Part shown: piece by piece, positions 30,352 through 36,776 of the stretch
How positions within the stretch are numbered: position 1 is the first letter of the stretch
Layout of the letters: each line of letters opens with the position of its first letter
Source of the DNA: a virus
DNA length: 36,776 bases
Reading direction: 5' to 3' (one strand)
Virus record (IMG/VR): IMGVR_UViG_3300044951_000036
Location: 1 to 36,776 of that record
Position numbers and translations under genes: made by a program
The notes under the pieces: generated by a model
Seen by the model: the letters and a program-made list of their open reading frames with translations, nothing else
What the model was told of the DNA's origin: nothing
Database searches by the model: none

Positions 30352-30782
30352 GTTTGAGTAGCCTGTGCAACCCAATTGACAGCAGCCTCATCCCATTCAT
30401 AACGCATATTGCCGCCGTTCATAATTGCATCTACGGGTCTTGGTACGGGCGCACCCCATGTCATTGTGTCTGGGTAGCCAATCCAAGATGGGTAAGGCTT
30501 ACGGGCTTCATGCTCTGCGGTTTTAAGGGTGGTGTACTCTGCCTCAGTCAAAACCTGTAAAACACCAGCAATGGTAGTGTCGGCATCGTCATCGCAAGTG
30601 CCGTAGTACTTGGGCGCTCTCAGATATGTGCCGTCAGGTGCAACTTCAACAGGCCATGTGGATTTGTCCTGCCAAATAATTTGCAAGCCTTTAATTTCCG
30701 GAATCGATGGCCCCGTGCGCTGTGGCTCAACAGTGCAAGGAATCTTTGTTGCTGCGTCAACTTCTGTTACACAAATATACAT
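30348..30782 (-). CDS. Tail-fibre-associated protein, function unknown
   Basis: The 144-residue product is aromatic- and proline-rich with a Trp-containing C-terminus (YPSWIGYPDTMTWGAPVPRP, MRYEWDEAAVNWV). Its place directly after tail-fibre genes and its content resemble small tail-fibre assembly or cap proteins, but I cannot assign a family. It is ATGA-coupled to the sulfotransferase. Confidence 0.65.
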   Translation of the reverse strand: MYICVTEVDAATKIPCTVEPQRTGPSIPEIKGLQIIWQDKSTWPVEVAPDGTYLRAPKYYGTCDDDADTTIAGVLQVLTEAEYTTLKTAEHEARKPYPSWIGYPDTMTWGAPVPRPVDAIMNGGNMRYEWDEAAVNWVAQATQT

Positions 30783-30796
30783 TTTTTGCCTAAATG

Positions 30797-31456
30797 TTAA
30801 AGGGCTACACGGCGAACGGCTCTAACTCTTTTGCTTGATGTTTTTGTGGTATCACCTCTGTAGCCACCATAAAATGATATGTAGTAGCCACGATAATATG
30901 AGCTAGTAGATTTCTCGTTACCCCAATATGGGCCGCTTGCTTCAAAAGATTCCGCACCTCCTGATTGGAAAGCAGATACGGATGTTTGTGCAGGGTCTCC
31001 CGAACCATACGCTGTCGTTCTTTCGGGAATAGAATTGGGGTTTACACCTGAGTTAATTCCTGTGTTATTGGCTGCTGTTCCAGGTTTTAAATTGACATAA
31101 CAAACTTTAAGTTCATTTATTGCTGGCATATACCAATCATCAAAACCACCAATAACTAAATCGTTACAAAACTTAGCCGCTGGGTAACTGGATGCCCCTA
31201 GTGCTACTAATGTTGCAGTATTAGCCGGCCCGTTAATATTGCTACTTGAACCAGTAGTACTGAAACCATTAGCGTAATTAACGCTACCAGATTCCCCCGA
31301 AGATTTGGGCGCAACAATTAAATAATGTGTTGCAGTGCCAGAAACTCCAATACTTCCAGCGTAAAACCCGCCTCCGTAAGCAGCGCCTATGCCACTAGGA
31401 ACGGGTGGGCCAAAACTTCTTTGGTTTTGAAAAACAGCTTGTAAAGCACCACTCAT
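30797..31456 (-). CDS. Lectin-like receptor-binding tip protein (DUF1566/C-type-lectin-like)
   Basis: The 219-residue protein has a C-terminal two-thirds with the pattern of DUF1566/FGE-type C-lectin folds: [17 protein letters not shown] near residue 105, then a loop region and [23 protein letters not shown] followed by KRVRAVRRV at the end. Such domains form variable host-binding tips. The gene is clearly richer in A/T than its neighbours, which suggests exchange by recombination. Its ATG overlaps the fibre gene's stop (ATGA), so the two are probably subunits of one appendage. Confidence 0.7.
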   Translation of the reverse strand: MSGALQAVFQNQRSFGPPVPSGIGAAYGGGFYAGSIGVSGTATHYLIVAPKSSGESGSVNYANGFSTTGSSSNINGPANTATLVALGASSYPAAKFCNDLVIGGFDDWYMPAINELKVCYVNLKPGTAANNTGINSGVNPNSIPERTTAYGSGDPAQTSVSAFQSGGAESFEASGPYWGNEKSTSSYYRGYYISFYGGYRGDTTKTSSKRVRAVRRVAL

Positions 31457-32937
31457 GTTAATCCACTCCCTGAAATTAACCAGTTGGTAGAGGTAATCTT
31501 TATTGCCGTAGCTGACCCGTACTGCGCCAAACTGCGCGAACCAGTTGTGCCAGCAGCACTCAAATACATTGTGTCTGTGGTAATTGCAATTGTTACCACT
31601 TGGCTTGTCATGTTTACAAAGGTGATCGCAGTGCCAATTGGGTAAGCTACAGACGAATTTGCAGGGATCGTAAATGTCCGTGCATTGGCATCAGTTGATG
31701 GGTGAAAGATGTGCTTGCCAGCATCGGCAAGAACCAATGTGTAGGCCGCACTTTGGCTGTTTTGCGGGATGTTTTTAAATCCAACTTCATTTGTGCCGTC
31801 AACCGTGCATGAAGATAAAGTGCCACTTGCTGGCGTACCCAAGGCAGGGGTTGTCAGTGTTGGTGAGGTAAGCGTTTTGTTGGTCAGGGTCTGCGTTGCT
31901 GTGACCCCGACTACACCAGTAAGAGTATTGCTTGCGTAATCAATAGTCTTGTTGGTCAGGGTCTGCGTTGCTGTGACGCCGGCCACACCAGTAAGTGTGT
32001 TGCTTGCGTAATCAATAGTCTTGTTGGTCAGGGTCTGTGTGTCCGTCAATGTAGCAATTCCAGCGGCAGCCAGAGTAGTCGCGCCTGTGCCGCCGTTGGC
32101 TACATTTAAAGTTCCCGCAAGAGTCACAGTGCCAGAACTTGTAACGGGGCCGCCGCTTGTAGTCAGTCCAGTTGTGCCGCCTGACACATCCACGCTGGTC
32201 ACTGAGCCAGAGCCTGGGCCGGTAAACGCAATATTTATAGACCCAGCACCTGGTGTGATGGTCACGCCAGAGCCAGCGGTCAAAGACGCCTTGGTCAGCG
32301 TATTGCCGGTGCTGTTGCCGATCAGCAATTGACCATCGGTGTAGCTGGTCTGCCCCGTGCCGCCATTGGCTACCGCCAGTGTCCCCGTAACGGCAGTACC
32401 CAAAGGAATGCCCGTAGCAGCCCCTGTGCCGCCATTAGCCACCGGCAGGATGCCAGTAACGCCAGTGGTCAATGGCAGCCCTGTGGCATTGGTCAGCACA
32501 GCCGCTGATGGTGTGCCAAGTGCTGGCGTCACCAAAGTCGGTGAATTGGTAAACACCAAAGCACCAGTGCCTGTTTCATCCGTCACAGCAGCAGACAAAT
32601 TTGCGCTGGATGGCGTGGCCAAGAAAGTGGCTATGCCAGTGCCAAGACCACTCACACCCGTTGAAATTGGCAGCCCTGTGGCATTGGTTAGCACCGCCGC
32701 GGAAGGTGTGCCCAAGGCTGGCGTTACCAGCGTGGGGCTGGTAGACAGTACATTGTTGCCAGTGCCCGTACTTGTACCAACACCTGTACCACCCTTAGTC
32801 ACCTTCAACAATGGGCCAGCATCAAACAGGGCATCAATTGTGTCCAGGTTTGTGTTGACCTTGCCGCCCCAAGTGTTGGCACTTGCGCCAACTTCCGGCT
32901 TGGTCAGCAATAGGTTTGTGGTGGTGGTATCTGCCAT
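31453..32937 (-). CDS. Tail fibre protein with repeated beta-motifs
   Basis: This 494-residue protein shows a typical phage-fibre N-terminus ([31 protein letters not shown]) and then repeated units of the kind [25 protein letters not shown] and [19 protein letters not shown], ending with a C-terminal beta-rich domain (about 385-494, [17 protein letters not shown] type). Trimeric fibres with such repeats bind the host surface. Two units of a 24-residue repeat are near-identical in DNA as well. Confidence 0.88.
   Translation of the reverse strand: MADTTTTNLLLTKPEVGASANTWGGKVNTNLDTIDALFDAGPLLKVTKGGTGVGTSTGTGNNVLSTSPTLVTPALGTPSAAVLTNATGLPISTGVSGLGTGIATFLATPSSANLSAAVTDETGTGALVFTNSPTLVTPALGTPSAAVLTNATGLPLTTGVTGILPVANGGTGAATGIPLGTAVTGTLAVANGGTGQTSYTDGQLLIGNSTGNTLTKASLTAGSGVTITPGAGSINIAFTGPGSGSVTSVDVSGGTTGLTTSGGPVTSSGTVTLAGTLNVANGGTGATTLAAAGIATLTDTQTLTNKTIDYASNTLTGVAGVTATQTLTNKTIDYASNTLTGVVGVTATQTLTNKTLTSPTLTTPALGTPASGTLSSCTVDGTNEVGFKNIPQNSQSAAYTLVLADAGKHIFHPSTDANARTFTIPANSSVAYPIGTAITFVNMTSQVVTIAITTDTMYLSAAGTTGSRSLAQYGSATAIKITSTNWLISGSGLT
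31881..32024 (-). repeat. 72-bp repeats within the tail fibre gene
   Basis: The segment beginning TGGTCAGGGTCTG recurs at 31881, 31953 and 32025, a period of 72 bp (24 residues). The first two units are almost identical, and the third begins the same way and then diverges. The period keeps the reading frame, so the number of units can change by slippage or recombination without breaking the gene. Confidence 0.8.
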
Positions 32938-32946
32938 TTTTAGTCC

Positions 32947-33570
32947 TTAGCCAAAAGTTTTTGCGCGGGTCAATAAATTGCCGCCAGAAGTCGAGCCACG
33001 ATCATCGGCCACCTGCAAGTCATTCAATCCACGCTCGTAAAGAGTAGCCCATGTCTGTATTCGCGCATCATCTTGCAGGTATGGTGCGGCCTGCAACAGT
33101 GAGCCGTACAGATAAATGTCGGGGCTTGATGTCAAAAGAAAATTGGTCGCCACGCTTGCAGACAGCTTCTCCAGCTTTGCAAAATACACGATCTCTGCCG
33201 TATAGCTTGCATCCGGCGTTGGCACAAAACGAAATTGAGTGCCGACCACACCAAAGAATTTGGGCCTGCCGCTGGCCGTGAATTTTGTTGCTTCCTCGTC
33301 CAGTGCATCCATCGTCATAAAAGACAATGGAGTCACTGGATTGGTGCTGGTCAACTTTAGTGCCCGAGTCTCTAAAAAGTCAGATTGCGTTGACTCAAAC
33401 TCGCCGTCAATAGTCAAGGTTGTCCTGGTCAGCATTTGACGGGTGCGCAGCGTGCGCTCAATCTGCGCTTCAGCCAAAGAGATAAAGTCGGGAATAGTGG
33501 CTGTCAAATCTGAACGATTCAGCCAATCCGCAATTGAAGTCTTTAGCTCGGTGTAGGTTGTCAGTGCCAT
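32947..33570 (-). CDS. Head-tail adaptor protein (SU10-adaptor-like)
   Basis: The 207-residue product starts MALTTYTELKTSIADWLNRSDL and continues with IPDFISLAEAQIERTLRTRQM, a helical opening typical of adaptor proteins that dock on the portal in podoviruses such as SU10. A beta-rich centre (GRPKFFGVVGTQFRFVPTPD) and a helical end (SLLQAAPYLQDDARIQTWATLYERGLNDL) follow. It sits among the head genes, which fits. Confidence 0.82.
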   Translation of the reverse strand: MALTTYTELKTSIADWLNRSDLTATIPDFISLAEAQIERTLRTRQMLTRTTLTIDGEFESTQSDFLETRALKLTSTNPVTPLSFMTMDALDEEATKFTASGRPKFFGVVGTQFRFVPTPDASYTAEIVYFAKLEKLSASVATNFLLTSSPDIYLYGSLLQAAPYLQDDARIQTWATLYERGLNDLQVADDRGSTSGGNLLTRAKTFG

Positions 33571-34221
33571 TTATTGAGCCTCTTTTTCCATTTCCTCTTT
33601 GACTATCCAAGTGTGGTCATGGCGAAATTCAAATGTGCCGATATGGCCGATTTCCTTGGAGACATCATGGTCGATGTAGATTTTGTAACCAAGCTCTTGC
33701 GCTTTCTTACAAAAGAACACATCCTCACCCATGTAGCCCCTGCTGGTCTGCCACGGCATATCAAACCACGGCTCACTCATGCCCTCAAACACCTCGCGCT
33801 TGATCAGCATTATGCCAGTACCAATGCTTCCCACCTCTTCCAATCCAGTAGATTCTGGCATGGTGTAGACCGATTGGCGCTTGCCTTCGGCGTCATAATT
33901 TTGGGCAGTCGGGCCAGTTGGCATTCTGCGCCGTGCGCAGTTGGCCGCCACAATTGGCTTGTCGTGGGCAAGCAGCCGGCCCACCATGTCCTGTGGGAAT
34001 GTCATGTCAGAGTCAATGAAAAGGATGTGCGTGCAGCCTTCGGCCATCGCGTCCAAGCAAAGGTCAGCCCTTTGGTTTTGGATAATTGTGCCTTGCATCA
34101 ATTTCAGACTGATTGCGTCTGTGGTGTTGAGCGTGTGATAGGCCACCAAATTAACCATGCAGTAGGTGTAATTGGTGTGAACCTGGTCACGGGCGGGGGT
34201 GCAGACAGCAATGTAGTTCAT
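33571..34221 (-). CDS. Glycosyltransferase, GT-A fold
   Basis: The 216-residue protein begins with a beta strand (YIAVCTPARDQVHTNYTYC) and has a clear DxD motif in ILFIDSDMTFPQD near residue 69. GSIGTGIMLIKREVFEGM near residue 133 and GEDVFFCKKAQELGYKIYIDHD near residue 165 are the typical late motifs of GT-A phage glycosyltransferases, with the Glu-Asp as likely catalytic pair. It lies between capsid and adaptor genes and is ATGA-coupled to its upstream neighbour. It might decorate virion proteins, or host or DNA sugars. Confidence 0.85.
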   Translation of the reverse strand: MNYIAVCTPARDQVHTNYTYCMVNLVAYHTLNTTDAISLKLMQGTIIQNQRADLCLDAMAEGCTHILFIDSDMTFPQDMVGRLLAHDKPIVAANCARRRMPTGPTAQNYDAEGKRQSVYTMPESTGLEEVGSIGTGIMLIKREVFEGMSEPWFDMPWQTSRGYMGEDVFFCKKAQELGYKIYIDHDVSKEIGHIGTFEFRHDHTWIVKEEMEKEAQ

Positions 34222-34535
34222 ACTTTCCCAGGTCGAGTTCTAAAAAATTGGTTGTCAGAATCGTTGAGCCAGCGCTTCATGTACTCTTGGTCATCGATCT
34301 TGCCCTCGGCCTTCATCTTGTAATAAAGGGATTCCGGGATGGACGCCACCAAGTGCCACTCACCTTTCCATGCCGCCTTCTCATCTACGGCGTTGTAGAT
34401 GGCTTTGTTGGCCTCAATGACAGCAGTTACATCTTGCTCAGTCTCAATAGTCACATCGCCGGTATCGGTATTTTCATGCCAGTAGCGGGTGATGCCTTGA
34501 TCTTTGTTTTCGCTAAATAGTCTTTTGTGAATCAT
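34218..34535 (-). CDS. Small conserved head-region protein
   Basis: This 105-residue product (MIHKRLFSENKDQGITRYWHEN...) has a beta-rich first half with TDTGDVTIETEQDVTAVIE, then LVASIPESLYYKMKAEGKIDDQEYMKRWLND. Proteins of this kind recur after capsid genes in environmental phages, but I do not know their function. It begins directly after a strong terminator. Confidence 0.75.
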   Translation of the reverse strand: MIHKRLFSENKDQGITRYWHENTDTGDVTIETEQDVTAVIEANKAIYNAVDEKAAWKGEWHLVASIPESLYYKMKAEGKIDDQEYMKRWLNDSDNQFFRTRPGKV

Positions 34536-34537
34536 TT

Positions 34538-34566
34538 AAAAAAGGGCCAGATTTCTCTGGCCCTTT
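34538..34566 (-). terminator. Intrinsic terminator after the major capsid gene
   Basis: On the minus strand AAAGGGCCAGA (34566-34556) pairs with TCTGGCCCTTT (34551-34541) around a GAAA tetraloop, an 11-pair perfect stem, and the U-tract continues to 34538. It lies between the capsid stop (34580) and the next start (34535). Such a partial stop lets the capsid mRNA accumulate above downstream genes, as after T7 gene 10. Confidence 0.9.
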
Positions 34567-34579
34567 CCGTTGCTTACTG

Positions 34580-35542
34580 TTAAGAAGTAATCAAGTCAGC
34601 GGCCAAGCCGTGGGCATTTTCAGCCAGCACTTTATGACCCCACTCAACGATCAGCATGCGCTTCTCAGCGTCACCTGTCTTGGCCAGTTCGACTTGCTGG
34701 TAAGGGCGCAGCACAGTCATCTTGGCGTAGTCAGGATCGATCACCCATGCATCGCGTTCACGCTGGAAACGGTTGGCAATCACTTGCACATTTCCGAAAT
34801 CTGAAACGTAGATGTCAACCGCGCCGACCAGTGTTGCAGGCTTTGCACCGCCATCAATGTTGAAACGGCTGGAGGCAATACCAGAGAAACCAGATACGCG
34901 CTGCTTGTTAACAGGGCCGCACATCAGAATCTTAGGTGTACCACCGGCTGTCCAGACCTTCTGAATCACATTCTTGAGAATGGTTTCAGTGAAGGTTCGC
35001 ACATTGCCGTCACTACGCGCATTGTTTGGCAATGTGGTGTAGCTTGGGTCAGCGCCGTTGGTCTGCTTGTCGGTGTTTGTTTTCACAAACGCGCCGAGAG
35101 ATGCAGTAACACGGGCAGTTGTAGAGTCACCAGCCACAGCGATACCGCCGTTCAGCATGACAAACTCTTGGTCGCGCTTCAACTCAGAGCCACGCTTTGC
35201 GATCTGGTAAGCCAGTTCGCTGCGGCGGCCAGCCTTGTTCACCACTTCTTCAGTGGCAGACAGGATGATCGTCTTGCGTGAAATCTGTGCGTAGTTTTGC
35301 AGACGCACAGTTGCGGTCACAGAGTCAAAAGTGCCGACATCATCACCCTCAAGCTGAGCATTGGCAGCGGCTGCGGCCAATGTGTCAGTCTGCCACTCAA
35401 ACAGGCTGTTGGACACATTCTCGCGTCCAATGTTTGACATGTAAGGTGTCTCTTCAGGTGCAATGTTGGTGATCACATTGCTAAGATCTTCCCGAATACC
35501 CTTTGCAGAGTAAGTCAGGAATGTATTGCTAACGATAGCCAT
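34580..35542 (-). CDS. Major capsid protein (DUF5309, SU10-like HK97 fold)
   Basis: The 320-residue product begins MAIVSNTFLTYSAKGIREDLSNVI and includes APEETPYMSNIGRENVSN, then FEWQTDTLAAAAANAQLEGDD, characteristic of the DUF5309 capsid family used by SU10 and related podoviruses. Later segments (RGSELKRDQEFVMLNGG, VIDPDYAKMTVLRPYQQVELAKTGDAEKR) match the same family. AGGAAAT just upstream of ATG 35542 is a good ribosome-binding site. A strong terminator follows. Confidence 0.93.
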   Translation of the reverse strand: MAIVSNTFLTYSAKGIREDLSNVITNIAPEETPYMSNIGRENVSNSLFEWQTDTLAAAAANAQLEGDDVGTFDSVTATVRLQNYAQISRKTIILSATEEVVNKAGRRSELAYQIAKRGSELKRDQEFVMLNGGIAVAGDSTTARVTASLGAFVKTNTDKQTNGADPSYTTLPNNARSDGNVRTFTETILKNVIQKVWTAGGTPKILMCGPVNKQRVSGFSGIASSRFNIDGGAKPATLVGAVDIYVSDFGNVQVIANRFQRERDAWVIDPDYAKMTVLRPYQQVELAKTGDAEKRMLIVEWGHKVLAENAHGLAADLITS

Positions 35543-35549
35543 AATTTCC

Positions 35550-36530
35550 TCATTTCAATAAAAGTTCAATTGCAGATACCGCATCATCGATGCGGCCGGT
35601 TTTTGCAAGACGCTGCTTTGCACGAACACTCTCACTTGTTGTCGAAACCCGACCCGCTGCACCTGGCTTGGCTGGTCGTGGGCCATTGTTCACCACAGGC
35701 TTAATGCCTTGACGCTTACTTACCATCTGGTCAAACAGTGCCGCTTTTCGCAGCAGTAAAACCAGCCGGTGATCGTAAACACTCTTCAAATCTTCATCAG
35801 AAAAACCGGCAGACTTGGCAGACTCAATCAGCATCGCTTTTTCGAGCTTTGCTTTCTTTGCGTCCTTCCACTCTGGCAGTGCCGCCAATAGCGCATCCTT
35901 TTGGCTCTCTAGATGCTGCTGCATAGACTGCTGCTGCTCTTGCTGCATCAATTGTTGAAGACGCTGCTGTTCGGCCTGAATAGCGTACGCCTTCTCCTGT
36001 CGATCCCGCAAAACCTCTTTTTGCCGCACCCACTCGATTGGGTCTTCGTTATAAAGACGATCCAAATCGACCTGCGGCTCTGAAGCCTGAAGCTGGGCTT
36101 GCAATGCTCCCAACAATTGAGCGTACTGTCCACGCTCGGCCCGAACTGCCTGCGTTTCTTGCTCGACTTGCTTTCGCACTTCGGCAATCTGCTGCGTTTT
36201 TCGGGTGTAGTCCTGAGTCCTGGAATAGCCCTTTTGGAGTTCGTCTAGCGTCACAGCGACTTCCTTACCGTCAACTTTGACGGTGAAAGTCTGTGGCTGT
36301 TCTGGCTCCTCTGACTCTTCCTCTTCTCCGGACTGTTCCTCTGAGGACTCTTCGTCTAGCGCGTCTTCCACACCAGATTCATCATCCTCAGAGGCCGCTG
36401 CCTCAGTATCCTCTTCGGACACCTCGGCTGGCTGCGTCTCGTCAAGTTCTGCTTGTCCTTCTTCAGGGGCCAACATTGCCGAGATAGCACTGGTCGCATC
36501 GACCATATTCATTGCTTGTATTTCTGCCAT
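35550..36530 (-). CDS. Scaffolding protein
   Basis: The 326-residue protein has the expected layout of a phage scaffold. The first 80 residues are extremely acidic (runs of Glu/Asp/Ser), a TFTVKVDGKEVAVTLDELQKGYSR segment follows at about 80-105, and then a long Gln/Glu coiled coil (about 110-215). The end is basic (SVRAKQRLAKTGRIDD), as needed to bind the capsid. The gene directly precedes the capsid gene with a seven-base gap. Confidence 0.9.
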   Translation of the reverse strand: MAEIQAMNMVDATSAISAMLAPEEGQAELDETQPAEVSEEDTEAAASEDDESGVEDALDEESSEEQSGEEEESEEPEQPQTFTVKVDGKEVAVTLDELQKGYSRTQDYTRKTQQIAEVRKQVEQETQAVRAERGQYAQLLGALQAQLQASEPQVDLDRLYNEDPIEWVRQKEVLRDRQEKAYAIQAEQQRLQQLMQQEQQQSMQQHLESQKDALLAALPEWKDAKKAKLEKAMLIESAKSAGFSDEDLKSVYDHRLVLLLRKAALFDQMVSKRQGIKPVVNNGPRPAKPGAAGRVSTTSESVRAKQRLAKTGRIDDAVSAIELLLK

Positions 36531-36539
36531 AGTATTTTC

Positions 36540-36776
36540 TTAAATTAGATTTTTCTGTGATTTTGAGATAGCGGCCTGTGCAATCTTGCCGTTGTCCATG
36601 ATCCGGATCAACTCTTGCCGCAAGCCATCAATGGCCTGCATCATGCACCACGCTGTCTCTCTCTTCACAGACTCTTCGGGTTTCGAGGATCGAAATGCCC
36701 AAAGTTGGTCGTTTTCCAATTTTGCAATTGCAGTGTTGAGGGTTTCGTCCTCAAGTAACTGCTTGGCCTTGCGGCC
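36540..36776 (-). CDS. Same junction gene, C-terminal part (start codon missing at this edge)
   Basis: This frame ends in TAA at 36542-36540 and is open to the right edge. It is the continuation of the gene that starts with GTG at 154, and only its first nine codons are missing here. The C-terminal stretch (MMQAIDGLRQELIRIMDNGK) looks like an amphipathic helix. The next gene, the scaffold, starts ten bases downstream at 36530. Confidence 0.85.
   Translation of the reverse strand, partial: GRKAKQLLEDETLNTAIAKLENDQLWAFRSSKPEESVKRETAWCMMQAIDGLRQELIRIMDNGKIAQAAISKSQKNLI
36650..36776. repeat. Right copy of 127-bp terminal direct repeat
   Basis: This is the second copy of the repeat at bases 1-127, identical by direct reading. 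It contains the middle part of the junction gene, not a separate locus. One copy should be removed before counting genes or computing composition. Confidence 0.97.

Noticed and set aside
30797-31456. Diversity-generating retroelement target at the lectin-like tip gene.
   Set aside because: C-type-lectin-like tips are classic targets, but no reverse transcriptase, template repeat or accessory gene is present in this complete genome.
31453-32937. Fibre-switching by the serine recombinase (Gin/Hin-like inversion).
   Set aside because: No inverted crossover sites or opposite-strand alternative fibre fragment is seen around the fibre genes. The repeats there are direct and in frame.
1-36776. tRNA genes, CRISPR arrays or insertion sequences.
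   Set aside because: Reading both strands I saw no cloverleaf-like gene, no regularly spaced repeat-spacer array and no transposase. A covariance-model search was not possible here.

Overview
The window is the genome of a small tailed bacteriophage, most likely a podovirus, assembled as a closed molecule. The first 127 bases recur as the last 127 (36650-36776), and an 87-residue gene runs across that junction, so the unique sequence is 36,649 bp and circular or circularly permuted. Base composition is near 50% GC. The SU10/P22-like head genes, Sf6-like TerS, DUF2815 binding protein and DUF6496 protein suggest a phage of a freshwater betaproteobacterium (Burkholderiales). The host is an inference. 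I recognise no tRNA, CRISPR array, insertion sequence, tyrosine integrase, DNA polymerase or RNA polymerase.

Almost everything is on the minus strand and reads right to left as one long programme. It starts at a divergent control region (14484-14632) with a SNF2-type helicase (14483-13260), a Cas4/AddB-like Fe-S exonuclease (13248-12196) and a primase-helicase (12091-9917). Next come a 226-bp non-coding island with DnaA boxes and iterons (9691-9916, candidate origin), a Cys/His-rich protein, a VRR-NUC nuclease and the small terminase (9009-8500). A second control region (8289-8499) carries a strong promoter for a small serine recombinase (8288-7620). A chain of small genes joined by ATGA stop-start overlaps then leads to the large terminase (5818-4409), a glycosyltransferase, a methyltransferase and the portal (2364-154).

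Across the contig junction the same strand continues with the scaffold (36530-35550), major capsid protein (35542-34580, followed by a strong terminator), a second glycosyltransferase, head-tail adaptor, tail fibre and a lectin-like tip protein. Then come a sulfotransferase and an APS-kinase-like protein, the lysis cassette (holin-like proteins, GH108 endolysin), a metallopeptidase-like protein, a metallophosphoesterase, a jelly-roll virion protein, a tail hub protein, and a run of large Ala/Gly/Gln-rich proteins likely to be internal or ejection proteins (23336-16442).

Only one block is on the plus strand: the single-stranded DNA-binding protein (14633-15196) and five small genes (15490-16453). 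A Cro/CI-type repressor gene (15379-15185, minus) lies between them, facing a promoter region that contains a perfect palindrome. This is the likely lysis/lysogeny switch.

Two things stand out. First, an APS-kinase-like enzyme and a PAPS sulfotransferase are translationally coupled in the late operon of a phage that also encodes two glycosyltransferases and a methyltransferase, suggesting a phage-borne sulfation system. Second, the iteron/DnaA-box island beside a RepA-like primase-helicase, together with a resolvase and a repressor but no integrase, suggests a prophage that may persist as a plasmid. Both are inferences with stated tests.
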